Shown here one piece after another: positions 33,890-42,916 of a stretch of DNA of 64,000 nt. How positions within the stretch are numbered: the stretch's first letter is position 1; each line of letters opens with the position of its first letter. The stretch is taken from NCBI GenBank assembly GCA_965225625.1, contig CBDDBH010000028.1:1-64000 (forward strand). Direction: 5' to 3'. The DNA comes from CBDDBH01 sp965225625. GTDB lineage: Bacteria; Pseudomonadota; Gammaproteobacteria; JADZEE01. The position numbers and the translations under genes are program-made. Below the pieces are notes generated by a model. The model did not search any database. It worked only from the letters and a program-made list of their open reading frames with translations, and was not told where the DNA came from.

Positions 33890-33951
33890 AAATTAATTGG
33901 GGTCAGATACACATTTCTGGCCAGAAATGTGTATCTGACCCCAATTAATTT
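33890..33951. repeat. 62-bp perfect palindrome, copy 2
   Basis: Uninterrupted palindrome (31-bp arms, centre GGCC) upstream of the EamA gene; it could extrude as a cruciform. Its right end (GACCCCAATTAATTTGATT) runs directly into the tandem array, whose unit is built from this sequence. Confidence 0.9.
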
Positions 33952-34212
33952 GATTGACCCCCAATTAATTTGATTGACCCCCAATTAATTTGATTGACCC
34001 CCAATTAATTTGATTGACCCCCAATTAATTTGATTGACCCCCAATTAATTTGATTGACCCCCAATTAATTTGATTGACCCCCAATTAATTTGATTGACCC
34101 CCAATTAATTTGATTGACCCCCCCCAATTAATTTGATTGACCCCCAATTAATTTGATTGACCCCAATTAATTTGATTGACCCCAATTAATTTGATTGACC
34201 CCAATTAATTTG
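33939..34212. repeat. Tandem array of a 20-bp AT-rich/C-run unit
   Basis: About 13 consecutive copies of CCCCCAATTAATTTGATTGA, ending in a partial unit. The first nine or so are exact 20-mers. One junction has two extra C, and the last three units are 19-mers with four C, as expected from slippage in the C-run. There are no spacers between repeats, so it is not a CRISPR array. This region plus palindrome copy 2 fills the 412-bp gap between the EamA and amidohydrolase genes, and no gene is seen in it. Confidence 0.92.
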
Positions 34213-34257
34213 GCAAGCGAAGGATTCATAAAAGGTGAGCGCGCTGCATGGCAAACA

Positions 34258-35424
34258 TCATTTGCTACTGTTTGTTGTGGCCGGCGGGCCCATTTGCGTG
34301 CCCTCAATAAAGACGGCAACGGGTCGAGATAAAGTTGACAGGTCATCACGGGGATCGGCATCGAGAACCAGCAAATTAGCCTTAGCACCAGGAACGATGC
34401 GACCGAAACCCTCGAATCCCCAGTACTGCGCCGGCGCGAGCGTCGCGGTTGCGAGGATTTCATCAAAGTCGAGCCCGACTTTGCGCAGTAGTGCGAGTTC
34501 GTCACCGTTGACCGCAGCGATCGTTGTATATCCCAAGTCTGTTCCGTACAAAATTGTGGTGCCAGCTTCACGCAGTAATCTAAGGTTTTCAAGCACGACG
34601 GGTGACCCTTGGAACGCGGCGAGCGTCGAGATGACTGCACCGCCTGACCACGCTGCGAGCGTTGCAACAGACAGGCGCTGAGTCGGCGTATGGGCCAGCA
34701 CATCGACACCAGCCGTGGCCGCACGCATTGCCGCCTGATCGGTTATCGCATGAGCTGCTACGCGCAGGCTGTGGGAATGCGCTTGTTCAACGATCGCTTT
34801 TAGTTCCGCGTCGCTGAGCGTCGATTTGTTCTCCTTAAATGCAAGGAAACCACCGCCCGTCGTGTCACCAACCGGCACCTTGATCAAACGTGCGCCGCCT
34901 GCGAATAACCTATCCACGGCAGCCCGAGCGGCCTGGACGCCTTTTATCTCAAGGCCGTAGCCATCGCTTCCCCAACTCTGGGTTGGATAGCCGCGAATTG
35001 CGGTTACCATCGGTCCGGACTGCAGGATATCCACAGGTGCGTGGGTAACTGTGAGATTTGAGACCGGCGACGATAAATCAACGGCTGCCGCTATACCGCC
35101 GCGCACGAGTTGCGCACCGGTAAAACCGATACCAAGATGAACGTGGCTGTCTATGAATGCCGGAACGATGTAGTGCCCGTCTAATGCGAGCTGTTCCAGG
35201 TCATCTGAGGGGGCACTGCGTGTAATGGCCTCGATACGGCCTTGTCGAATGATCAACACCGCTGGCCCGTGGCCAACAATGTGGGCGCCTGTCAGCGCGA
35301 CATCGGTGCCTGACGCCGTTTCGGCAACGGCCGTCGTCATGATCATTGCCACGAACGCCGCAATCAATGCGCCGACGACTCGCCAGTCAAAATGCCAGTT
35401 ACGGGACATTGGCACTGCTCGCAT
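34258..35424 (-). CDS. Exported amidohydrolase-family protein
   Basis: 388 residues with an N-terminal hydrophobic signal (about 15-34, VVGALIAAFVAMIMTTAVA). The amidohydrolase metal motif is HVH (94-96, IDSHVHLG), with Lys182 (LIKVPVG), His225 (AAHAITD), His245 (LAHTPT) and Asp296 (YGTDLGY) in family order. The closing G-x-I-x-P-G-x-x-A-N-L-L-V-L-D-A-D-P block (GRIVPGAKANLLVLDADP) marks the composite beta sandwich. These periplasmic imidazolonepropionase-like enzymes hydrolyse amides, lactones or peptides. The C-terminus ends 46 nt from the tandem array. Substrate not predictable. Confidence 0.85.
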   Translation of the reverse strand: MRAVPMSRNWHFDWRVVGALIAAFVAMIMTTAVAETASGTDVALTGAHIVGHGPAVLIIRQGRIEAITRSAPSDDLEQLALDGHYIVPAFIDSHVHLGIGFTGAQLVRGGIAAAVDLSSPVSNLTVTHAPVDILQSGPMVTAIRGYPTQSWGSDGYGLEIKGVQAARAAVDRLFAGGARLIKVPVGDTTGGGFLAFKENKSTLSDAELKAIVEQAHSHSLRVAAHAITDQAAMRAATAGVDVLAHTPTQRLSVATLAAWSGGAVISTLAAFQGSPVVLENLRLLREAGTTILYGTDLGYTTIAAVNGDELALLRKVGLDFDEILATATLAPAQYWGFEGFGRIVPGAKANLLVLDADPRDDLSTLSRPVAVFIEGTQMGPPATTNSSK

Positions 35425-35505
35425 AGATTGACCCGGCTACTTGTGAATCGAATACGGTATCGATAATGATGTCAGACATTCGTATAAGACGGTTCAAACG
35501 CTGCG

Positions 35506-35991
35506 CTAGAGCAGACGTTTGAGTTGAATGGCTGTCTCGGTCGCACAGTAATAGCGTTCGCAGCGACCGCATTCGCGATAACCCAGACGCTTATAAAAAG
35601 CCAGTGCGACGGCATTACTTATGCGCAATTCCAGGCGCATTTCGCTGGCGCCGACTGAGCGGGCGTGTTCCTCGAGCTGTTCGATCAAGGCGCGGCCCAC
35701 CCCGCAGCGTTGATGCGAGGGAGCTACGGCGATGAGATCGAGATGCGCCGTCTTGTCATGCATTTCGGCGATGCCGAATGCGATGAGCCGCTGGTCCACT
35801 GTTGCGCTCAGAGCGAGCGTAGACCTGGAGCGGATATGGCTGATGACCCGTCTCGGGGTCCATGAACGATGCGTCAAACCGACCTCGATCAGATCCGCCG
35901 CCATCTCGGCAATCTGGCTTGCGTCATCCAGGCCGGTGGGACTGAAAGCAACTACAAGTGGGCTGGGGTCGATACTATCGACTTGATGCAT
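35506..35991 (-). CDS. GNAT-family N-acetyltransferase
   Basis: 161-residue GNAT fold. Motif A with the acetyl-CoA pyrophosphate loop is AVAPSHQRCGVGRALIEQLEEHA (Q/RxxGxG/A, about 87-109), followed by motif B NAVALAFYKRLGYRECG, as in RimI-like enzymes. It acetylates an amino group of a protein or small molecule. Divergent from the threonine aldolase gene across 68 bp. Start ATG 35989-35991. Confidence 0.85.
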   Translation of the reverse strand: MHQVDSIDPSPLVVAFSPTGLDDASQIAEMAADLIEVGLTHRSWTPRRVISHIRSRSTLALSATVDQRLIAFGIAEMHDKTAHLDLIAVAPSHQRCGVGRALIEQLEEHARSVGASEMRLELRISNAVALAFYKRLGYRECGRCERYYCATETAIQLKRLL

Positions 35992-36059
35992 GGGGAGTTA
36001 TCAACGCGGTGCAAGTACGATGGTTTATACAACCATGCGGCAATATTTGTAATACTGCA

Positions 36060-37088
36060 ATGATGAATTTTCGCAGCGACAACGAGGGACCCGCCGCGCC
36101 TGAGATCCTGGAAGCCTTGCAGCGTGTCAACCAGGGCTCTGCGCATGCATACGGCGACGACACAATTACTGCGCAGCTAAAAGCCAGGTTTAATGAAATA
36201 TTCGCCAAGGAAGTAGAGATCTTTCCGGTTGCCACCGGTACCGCGGCAAATGCTTTGTGTATTGCCCAGTTGACGCCAGCCTATGCAATGGCGCTGTGTC
36301 ACGAGGAATCCCACTTAAACACGAACGAATGTGGCGCGCCGGAATTTTACAGTGGGGGGAAACTGATTGGCTTGCCCGGAGAGCATGGCAAGGTAAGCGC
36401 TGCCACCGTTCAGAAAACCTTGTCCGCCATGGGCGCGCACGGCCCCCATGAATCTAAGCCGGCGGCGCTTAGCATCACTCAGGCGAGCGAATGGGGCACG
36501 GTTTATCGTTTGGATGAGATAGCGACACTCAGCGCGGCCGCACATAACGAAGGCCTCGGTGTTCACATGGATGGAGCCCGGTTTGCCAACGCGCTCGTCA
36601 GTTTGGGCTGCACGCCGGCCGAGATGACATGGCAGGCAGGGGTGGACATACTTTCCTTTGGCGCCACCAAGAATGGTGCTCTGGCCGCCGAGGCAGTCGT
36701 TATTTTCGAGCCGCGGTATGCGCATGAGTTCGCCCGGCGCCGCAAACGTGCCGGACAACTTTTCAGCAAGATGCGTTATGTGTCGGCGCAGTTGGAAGCG
36801 TATTTGCAAGACGATTTATGGTTGCGGCTCGCGCGCCAGTCGAACGAGCACGTGCAAACCTTGCTTCGGGGTTTGCAGCCTATCTCTGATATACAGATTG
36901 TTGTTCCAGCCGAGTCGAACCAATTGTTTGTGCGTTTACCCGACCACATTGCCGGCGCGCTCAGGCAGTCCGGATTCGAGTTTCACAAGTGGCCAGGCAG
37001 TGCTGATATATATCGTTTGGTGACCACATTTACGACTGCCGAAGAAGACGTGGAAAAATTTGTAAATGTTGCCGCTGCCGCGGCGTAG
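36060..37088 (+). CDS. Low-specificity threonine aldolase
   Basis: 342-residue PLP enzyme of the threonine-aldolase/beta-eliminating-lyase family, cleaving L-threonine or allo-threonine to glycine and acetaldehyde. The N-terminal FRSDNEGPAAPEILEAL, YGDDTIT, VATGTAANALC and HMDGARFANAL blocks and the Schiff-base lysine in SFGATKNGALAAE (Lys204) are typical. Two adjacent ATG codons (36060, 36063) are both possible starts. It is followed 98 bp later by the indolepyruvate oxidoreductase gene on the same strand. Confidence 0.9.
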   Translation: MMNFRSDNEGPAAPEILEALQRVNQGSAHAYGDDTITAQLKARFNEIFAKEVEIFPVATGTAANALCIAQLTPAYAMALCHEESHLNTNECGAPEFYSGGKLIGLPGEHGKVSAATVQKTLSAMGAHGPHESKPAALSITQASEWGTVYRLDEIATLSAAAHNEGLGVHMDGARFANALVSLGCTPAEMTWQAGVDILSFGATKNGALAAEAVVIFEPRYAHEFARRRKRAGQLFSKMRYVSAQLEAYLQDDLWLRLARQSNEHVQTLLRGLQPISDIQIVVPAESNQLFVRLPDHIAGALRQSGFEFHKWPGSADIYRLVTTFTTAEEDVEKFVNVAAAAA

Positions 37089-37186
37089 TTATGACCCCGA
37101 CCTCGGAGCGCGAAGCATAGCGTGTTAATTGCTGCCAGGCGGGCTTGACCCCAATTTCCGGTAGAATAGCGCCAGGAGACTCCATT

Positions 37187-40100
37187 ATGGTTGCAGGCAA
37201 TACGCAACTCGCAGACGTCAACATTGACGACAAGTACGCGCTTGAACGGGGGAGGGTTTTTGTTACCGGCTCTCAAGCGTTGGTGCGCCTGCCATTGCTG
37301 CAACGCGCGCGCGATGCAGCCGCCGGATTGAACACGGCAGGGTATATATCGGGCTATCAGGGCTCGCCCCTGGGTGGATACGATAAACAACTCTGGCAGG
37401 CAAGCCGGTGGTTGCTGGAAGCCCACGTGCACTTTCAACCGGGCGTCAATGAGGATCTGGCGGCGACGGCGATCTGGGGTACGCAGCAACTGAAGTTTCT
37501 CCCCGGCCCGAAATACGACGGCGTGTTCTCGATCTGGTATGGCAAGGGTCCCGGGGTGGATCGTTCGGGCGATCCCTTAAAACACGGTAACCGCGCCGGC
37601 ACGGGTGAGCACGGCGGTGTGCTCGTCGTGTTTGGCGACGACCATCAGGCCAAATCCTCAACCATCGCGTTTCAAAGTGAGCAAGCCCTGGCGGCGAACG
37701 GCATTCCGGTCTTGTACCCCGCGAACATTCAAGAGTATCTGGATTTCGGCCTGCACGGCTGGGCGATGTCTCGCTTCAGCGGTTGTTATGTTGGGTTTAA
37801 ATGTGTCAACGAAACTGTAGAAGCGACCGCGTCTGTGCAAATTGCGCCGGACCGTATAGACGTAGTTTTACCCGACGATGTGGTGCTGCCGGTGGGCGGT
37901 GTAAACATTCGCATGGGCGGTTTCCAGCCGCTGGAAGAAGAAGCGCGTCTGTTCCAACACAAGTTGCCGTTGGTGCAGGCCTATGCCCGTGCCAATAAGC
38001 TCGATCGCGTCATGTTCGGGGCCGACCGACCGCGTCTGGGTATCGTCACAGCGGGCCGGTCCTACCTCGATGTTCTGCAGGCGTTGACCACGCTGGGAAT
38101 CGACGAGGGTCGCGCACGCATACTCGGTATCAGCGTGTACAAAGCCGCTCTGATCTGGCCGTTAGAACCCCAGGCGCTCACCGCGTTTGCGCGGGGCGTC
38201 GATGAGTTGTTGTTCGTGGAAGAGAAAGCGTCGTTTATGGAGGGACAGACAGCGGCGATTCTTTATAACCTGCCTGATTCCGAACGTCCCCAAATCGTCG
38301 GTAAGCAGGACGAGCTTGGCCAGACCCTGCTTGCGGCGCACGGGGTGCTCGAAACAGACGATATCGTGCGCGCCATCGCCCAACGTTTGCGTCACCTGGG
38401 CATGGAGGACGCGGGCTTAGCCGCGCGTCAGCAATTGCTGAAGAAACGCGATGCACAAATCAATGAATACGGCAGCTCGCCGAGTGTCCGCACGCCGTAC
38501 TTTTGTTCGGGCTGTCCGCATAACAGTTCCACCAAGGTACCCGAGGGCAGCATGGCGATGTCGGGGATCGGTTGTCATGCCATGGTCATGTGGATGGATC
38601 GCAGCGTTACAACGCCGACCCAAATGGGGGGTGAGGGGCTGAACTGGACCGGCGTCGCGCCGTTCACCGAAACCAAGCACATGTTCCAGAATCTCGGCGA
38701 TGGCACCTACTACCATTCCGGTTTGCTGGCGATTCGAGGCGCGGTCAATTCGAGCGCGAATATCACTTACAAGATCCTGGTCAACGACGCAGTGGCCATG
38801 ACTGGTGGTCAACCGGTCCTCGGTAATTATTCGGTCAGCCAGATCGCCAAGCAGGTGCTGGCGGAAGGTGTGAAGGATGTCGCTGTCGTTACCGACGACA
38901 CGACGCGTTACCGCGGTGTGACCCTGCCGAGCGGCGTTTCTCTGTATCACCGCGATCAACTCGACGTGGTGCAGCGGGAATTCCGGGAAACCATGGGCAC
39001 GACCGTGATTGTTTACGATCAGACCTGCGCCGCGGAGAAGCGCCGGCGGCGTAAGCGCAACGAGTTCCCAGATCCGCCAAAGCGGGCTTTCATCAATGAA
39101 CTGGTGTGCGAAGGCTGTGGCGACTGTTCGGTGCAGGCAAACTGTGTGTCGATCCTGCCCAAGGAAACGGAATTTGGGCGTAAGCGCGAAATTGATCAGT
39201 CCAACTGCAACAAGGACTTCAGCTGCGTCAAGGGTTTCTGCCCGTCCTTCGTAACCGTGCATGGTGGCGAATTGCGCAAGCCGCCGACCACGGACATTCC
39301 GCAATCCGCCTTCGCTGACTTACCCGCTCCGCTACAGCCGCGCATAGACGGCAGTTATGACGTGTTGGTGACCGGCATCGGTGGCACAGGTGTCATCACC
39401 ATCGGTGGCGTCTTGGGGATGGCTGCACACCTGGAAGGTAAAGGCGTATCGGTATTCGATATGACCGGACTGGCGCAGAAAAACGGCGCTGTTTACAGCC
39501 ATCTTCGCCTGGCTGAATCCCCCGAAGCTATCCAGTCTCAGAAGATAGCAATGGGTGAAGCCGAGTTGCTGCTGGGTTGCGATATTGTTGCCGCGAGCGC
39601 ATCGGATGCGTTGCGTGTTCTTGATACCGGGCGCACGGTTGCGGTATTAAACAGTCACTTCGTGCCAACGGCAAAATTTCAAAGCGATCGCGATGCCGAT
39701 TTCCACGAGCAGGAAATAGTTACGTTGCTCGAAACAACCGTAGGTGCAGACAATGTCCGGTTATTGGATGCAACCACGCTGGCGCGAAGTTTGTTGGGAA
39801 ATACGATCGGCGCGAACATGATGCTGGTCGGATATGCGGTACAAATCGGTCATCTACCCTTATCGGTTGCAGCCGTGGAGCGCGCCATCGAATTGAACGG
39901 TGTGTCAGTAGACTTCAACAAACAGGCGTTTCGACTCGGTCGCGTTGCTGCGCATGATCTTGAGCGCCTACAGGCGTTGATGCCGGCTGACGTGATCGCA
40001 ATGCCTGCCGACACGACCGATATCAGCCTTGCGCAACTCGTAAGCCGGCGTGCGGAGTTTCTGCTCGCCTATCAGAACGCCGCCTATGCGAATCGTTTCC

Positions 40101-40681
40101 GCTCGCTTGTCGATCGCGCGATGGCGGTGGAACAGCGTATCGGTCTGGGCTTGAACGGGCTGGCGGAAACCGTTGCGCGCAATTATTTTAAATTGCTGGC
40201 TTACAAAGATGAGTATGAAGTAGCACGCTTGTATACGGACGGAACATTCAGGCGCCAGTTGGACCAGCAGTTTGAGGGCAGTTATCGACTGAAGTTTCAC
40301 CTCGCGCCGCCGGTGCTGTCGCGACCCGACAAGGAAACCGGGATCGCACGCAAACGAGAATTCGGTGGCTGGGTATGGCCGCTGTTGAAGTTGCTTGCGG
40401 CAGTACGATGGCTGCGCGGCACGCCTTTCGATATCTTCGGTTACACCCGCGAACGGCGTATGGAGAGGCGCTTGATCCGGGAGTATGAGGCCACCGTGGC
40501 TGTTATCGTCGATTCGTTGACTCCTGAAAATCATGCCGCGGCTGTTGAGTTGGCCGCTTACCCCCAGGAGATAAAGGGCTACGGCCACGTGAAAGAACGC
40601 AACGTAGAATTGGTTATGAAGCGACGCGTGGAACTGGAAAGCGGATTCCGAGATCCGGCGAGTCAAAGCGCGGCAGCATAA
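37187..40681 (+). CDS. Fused indolepyruvate ferredoxin oxidoreductase
   Basis: 1164-residue fusion found in many aerobic Proteobacteria, oxidatively decarboxylating aryl or branched-chain 2-oxo acids to acyl-CoA. The N-terminal pyrimidine-binding region (about 1-400, GYISGYQGSPLGGYD) is followed by the TPP domain with FCSGCPHNSST and GIGCHAMVMWMDR. An Fe-S segment ELVCEGCGDCSVQANCVSI with further cysteines (SNCNKDFSCVKGFC) follows, then the gamma-type domain starting VTGIGGTGVITIGGVL (about 725) and a C-terminal extension. ATG 37187 has AGGAG seven bases upstream. It would consume keto acids made by aminotransferases such as the HisC-like enzyme, though no direct link is shown. Confidence 0.92.
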   Translation: MVAGNTQLADVNIDDKYALERGRVFVTGSQALVRLPLLQRARDAAAGLNTAGYISGYQGSPLGGYDKQLWQASRWLLEAHVHFQPGVNEDLAATAIWGTQQLKFLPGPKYDGVFSIWYGKGPGVDRSGDPLKHGNRAGTGEHGGVLVVFGDDHQAKSSTIAFQSEQALAANGIPVLYPANIQEYLDFGLHGWAMSRFSGCYVGFKCVNETVEATASVQIAPDRIDVVLPDDVVLPVGGVNIRMGGFQPLEEEARLFQHKLPLVQAYARANKLDRVMFGADRPRLGIVTAGRSYLDVLQALTTLGIDEGRARILGISVYKAALIWPLEPQALTAFARGVDELLFVEEKASFMEGQTAAILYNLPDSERPQIVGKQDELGQTLLAAHGVLETDDIVRAIAQRLRHLGMEDAGLAARQQLLKKRDAQINEYGSSPSVRTPYFCSGCPHNSSTKVPEGSMAMSGIGCHAMVMWMDRSVTTPTQMGGEGLNWTGVAPFTETKHMFQNLGDGTYYHSGLLAIRGAVNSSANITYKILVNDAVAMTGGQPVLGNYSVSQIAKQVLAEGVKDVAVVTDDTTRYRGVTLPSGVSLYHRDQLDVVQREFRETMGTTVIVYDQTCAAEKRRRRKRNEFPDPPKRAFINELVCEGCGDCSVQANCVSILPKETEFGRKREIDQSNCNKDFSCVKGFCPSFVTVHGGELRKPPTTDIPQSAFADLPAPLQPRIDGSYDVLVTGIGGTGVITIGGVLGMAAHLEGKGVSVFDMTGLAQKNGAVYSHLRLAESPEAIQSQKIAMGEAELLLGCDIVAASASDALRVLDTGRTVAVLNSHFVPTAKFQSDRDADFHEQEIVTLLETTVGADNVRLLDATTLARSLLGNTIGANMMLVGYAVQIGHLPLSVAAVERAIELNGVSVDFNKQAFRLGRVAAHDLERLQALMPADVIAMPADTTDISLAQLVSRRAEFLLAYQNAAYANRFRSLVDRAMAVEQRIGLGLNGLAETVARNYFKLLAYKDEYEVARLYTDGTFRRQLDQQFEGSYRLKFHLAPPVLSRPDKETGIARKREFGGWVWPLLKLLAAVRWLRGTPFDIFGYTRERRMERRLIREYEATVAVIVDSLTPENHAAAVELAAYPQEIKGYGHVKERNVELVMKRRVELESGFRDPASQSAAA

Positions 40682-40736
40682 CGGCTTACCTCGGCTAACG
40701 GGATAACGTGTCCGGACAATACGCGTTCTGGTTGAA

Positions 40737-42020
40737 CTATACGGGGTCGCCGGATTTTGTCTCGGCTTGGCGCGCATACACTCGGCCCAGATAGACGCCG
40801 ATGGTCGCCCAGACAGCGGCGATACCGGCACCCATGAGCGCGACCGCTGCCAGCCCAAAGCCTAGCCCTTGTGTCAATCCAGTGAAAATCCATGCTGTGA
40901 TCGCGTCGCCGCCGCGATACACGACGATATCGATGACGCTCTTGGCCTTGAAACGGGTTTCTCGATCGACGACTGTGAAAAGCATCTCGCGGGCGGGCCG
41001 TGTAATCGCGTAATTCCCGGCGCGCCGTACGACCTGCAAGCTCACTACAACCCAAATGATCGGTGCCGCGGCTACGACCAGTAGTCCCGCAAAAATGGCT
41101 ACCGGTACCAACCCCAGCGTTGTCGCCAGACCGAAGCGGGTGGCCAGTCGACCGGTCGCGAACATCGCGGTGCCGATTGCAAGGAAATTTACGGCCAGAT
41201 CCATGGCGGCCCAGATCTGAACGCGCGTCGCAGCGTCCACGCCCGTGAGGAGATTCTTGATCTCGAAATACACAAACGTGCTGATCGCCGTATAAAGCAG
41301 AATAAACAGTGCGATTCCCAACAGATAGGGGTTGCGAAGGAACAGGGAAAACCCGGCGAAGAGATTACCGCCGATTGCCTGCTGCTGCGTATTTGGTTTG
41401 TCGTTGCCCGCCGAGTGCGTCGAATGCTGGAGCTTGTGAATAATCATGATCGGTATAAGCAATACAAATGCAGACATCAATACGAGGTTCGCAGTCCCGA
41501 GTGCACCCACCAGCGTGACTGCGATCGTAGGTCCGACAATTGCACCGATGCTGGCACCTGAAGCTATGAAGCCGAACAGACGGGGCGCCTGCTCGGTGGT
41601 GAAAATGTCGGCCATGATGCTCCAGAAAACCGACACGTGGAACAGACTGAAAACACTGACCCAAACATAAAATGACTTGTCGATATACGCCGGGTGCTGC
41701 GGCACGCGGATGGCCGCGTAGAACAACAGGAAGGACACGGCAAAAAACGCATAAACGCCGGGAACGAGTCGCTGAAATCGAACTTTAGAGCAGGCGGCAC
41801 CATAAACAAGAACGGCAATGAGACTGACAACGAAGGTTGCGCTAAACAAGGTGCTGAGTTCCGCATCAGACCAATCGCTGGACATTGCGTCACGGATCGG
41901 GCGCAGGATGTAGTAAGACGCCATCAAGGAAAAAACAAATGCAAACGAAAGCAGCGTCGCGCTGATCTCCTCTGGCTCGATCTTGGCCACTGCTCTCAGG
42001 GCTCGCTGGAATAAATTCAC
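40737..42020 (-). CDS. MFS/NTT-like transporter (ATP:ADP antiporter type)
   Basis: 427-residue membrane protein with about twelve hydrophobic segments. The first helices carry SLMASYYILRPIRDAMSS, and a later loop has VVRRAGNYAITRPAREMLF and ETRFKAKSVIDIVVYRGGD. These motifs are shared with the NTP/NDP exchange (Npt1/Tlc) family and its free-living relatives of unknown substrate. True ATP/ADP exchange is known from intracellular bacteria and plastids; nothing else here suggests an intracellular lifestyle, so another anionic substrate is likely. Convergent with the indolepyruvate oxidoreductase gene. Confidence 0.8.
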   Translation of the reverse strand: MNLFQRALRAVAKIEPEEISATLLSFAFVFSLMASYYILRPIRDAMSSDWSDAELSTLFSATFVVSLIAVLVYGAACSKVRFQRLVPGVYAFFAVSFLLFYAAIRVPQHPAYIDKSFYVWVSVFSLFHVSVFWSIMADIFTTEQAPRLFGFIASGASIGAIVGPTIAVTLVGALGTANLVLMSAFVLLIPIMIIHKLQHSTHSAGNDKPNTQQQAIGGNLFAGFSLFLRNPYLLGIALFILLYTAISTFVYFEIKNLLTGVDAATRVQIWAAMDLAVNFLAIGTAMFATGRLATRFGLATTLGLVPVAIFAGLLVVAAAPIIWVVVSLQVVRRAGNYAITRPAREMLFTVVDRETRFKAKSVIDIVVYRGGDAITAWIFTGLTQGLGFGLAAVALMGAGIAAVWATIGVYLGRVYARQAETKSGDPV

Positions 42021-42177
42021 CGCGTAGTCCTAATCTGAACTGGGGGCATGGAGCCGAGCGTGACGCGCAGGCGAGCGAAACTCTCGGTAAATAAAGCGCG
42101 TGTCCTGGGTCAGCGTGTCATCGAATCCGACGAACAAATTCAGGACGCCAGGTGTTGCCGGTGAGCCGGAAGGCGTT

Positions 42178-42774
42178 TCATGCTGCACAGTTCTGCAAAA
42201 ATTCATCTAGAAATTCGAGACGATCGTTGCCCCACCACATAGCGTCTTCAACGATCATAAGTGGGACACCGAACACGCCACGTTCGTGCGCTTGCACATT
42301 GATGGCCTCGTAGCGGTCCCGAGTGCCGGTGCTGGCGATGAATGCCAGAAAGTCGTCCGCTTTCCATTCCATCTGCTCGGCAAGCGCAATAAGGCTTTGT
42401 TCGCTGCCCATGTCACCGCCCTGACCCCAGCCAATAGCAAACCCGGCATCGACATACTCCCGAACGCGGTCCTGCTCCAACGCGTACAGCGTCCCTATAT
42501 TCATGCGCTCGGAATCCATACCCTTGGGGAAATTAAATGGCACGCCATAGCGCTCGGCCCAGCGGTGTAAATCCGCGGTCAGGTATTTAATCTTCGGCGG
42601 GATGTCGATATTTCGGGGGCCGGTGTTACCTGCGGCAATCTTGGCGCGCAACAGGTCGATGGGTTTGTAGGAGATGGCGTAGCCATGGCGATCAGCGATT
42701 TCTGTAAGGGGGCGATGCGCCAGGTACGCGAACGGGCTGAGGAAGTCGAAATAAAAGTCGATGATTTTTTCCAT
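42178..42774 (-). CDS. 2-hydroxychromene-2-carboxylate isomerase-like protein (DsbA fold)
   Basis: 198-residue kappa-class GST/DsbA-fold protein. The N-terminal FYFDFLSPFAYLA has Ser13 in place of the thioredoxin CxxC, as in glutathione-dependent HCCA isomerases. The closing VFGVPLMIVEDAMWWGNDRLEFL (cis-Pro loop and W-G-x-D/N-R-L) is diagnostic. In naphthalene-type pathways it isomerises 2-hydroxychromene-2-carboxylate; many chromosomal copies act on unknown substrates. Start ATG 42772-42774. Confidence 0.9.
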   Translation of the reverse strand: MEKIIDFYFDFLSPFAYLAHRPLTEIADRHGYAISYKPIDLLRAKIAAGNTGPRNIDIPPKIKYLTADLHRWAERYGVPFNFPKGMDSERMNIGTLYALEQDRVREYVDAGFAIGWGQGGDMGSEQSLIALAEQMEWKADDFLAFIASTGTRDRYEAINVQAHERGVFGVPLMIVEDAMWWGNDRLEFLDEFLQNCAA

Positions 42775-42916
42775 AGGAACCGCCGTAGCTGATGTGCTCG
42801 AACAAGGGACTCAGACAAGTGATTTTAGGCGTTGCATGCTAGCACGCACGAACTGTTAAGATCACCAAGCACCCGGCTGTCCCGAGCTAAAAATCGTCGC
42901 CGCTAAGTACTGATCC

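Noticed and set aside
32853..33951. Composite transposon around the EamA gene
   Set aside because: The flanking palindromes are short with no transposase, and no flanking target-site duplication could be identified, so only a repeat-bracketed gene is claimed.
33939..34212. Possible CRISPR array
   Set aside because: The repeats are head-to-tail with no unique spacers and a 19-20 bp unit, and no cas genes are present.
34167..34724. Minus-strand frame running out of the tandem array
   Set aside because: It overlaps the amidohydrolase in another frame and includes translated repeat sequence; no protein features.
38417..39304. 295-codon minus-strand open frame inside the indolepyruvate oxidoreductase gene
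   Set aside because: It lies fully within a clearly functional 1164-residue gene on the other strand and shows no known motif.
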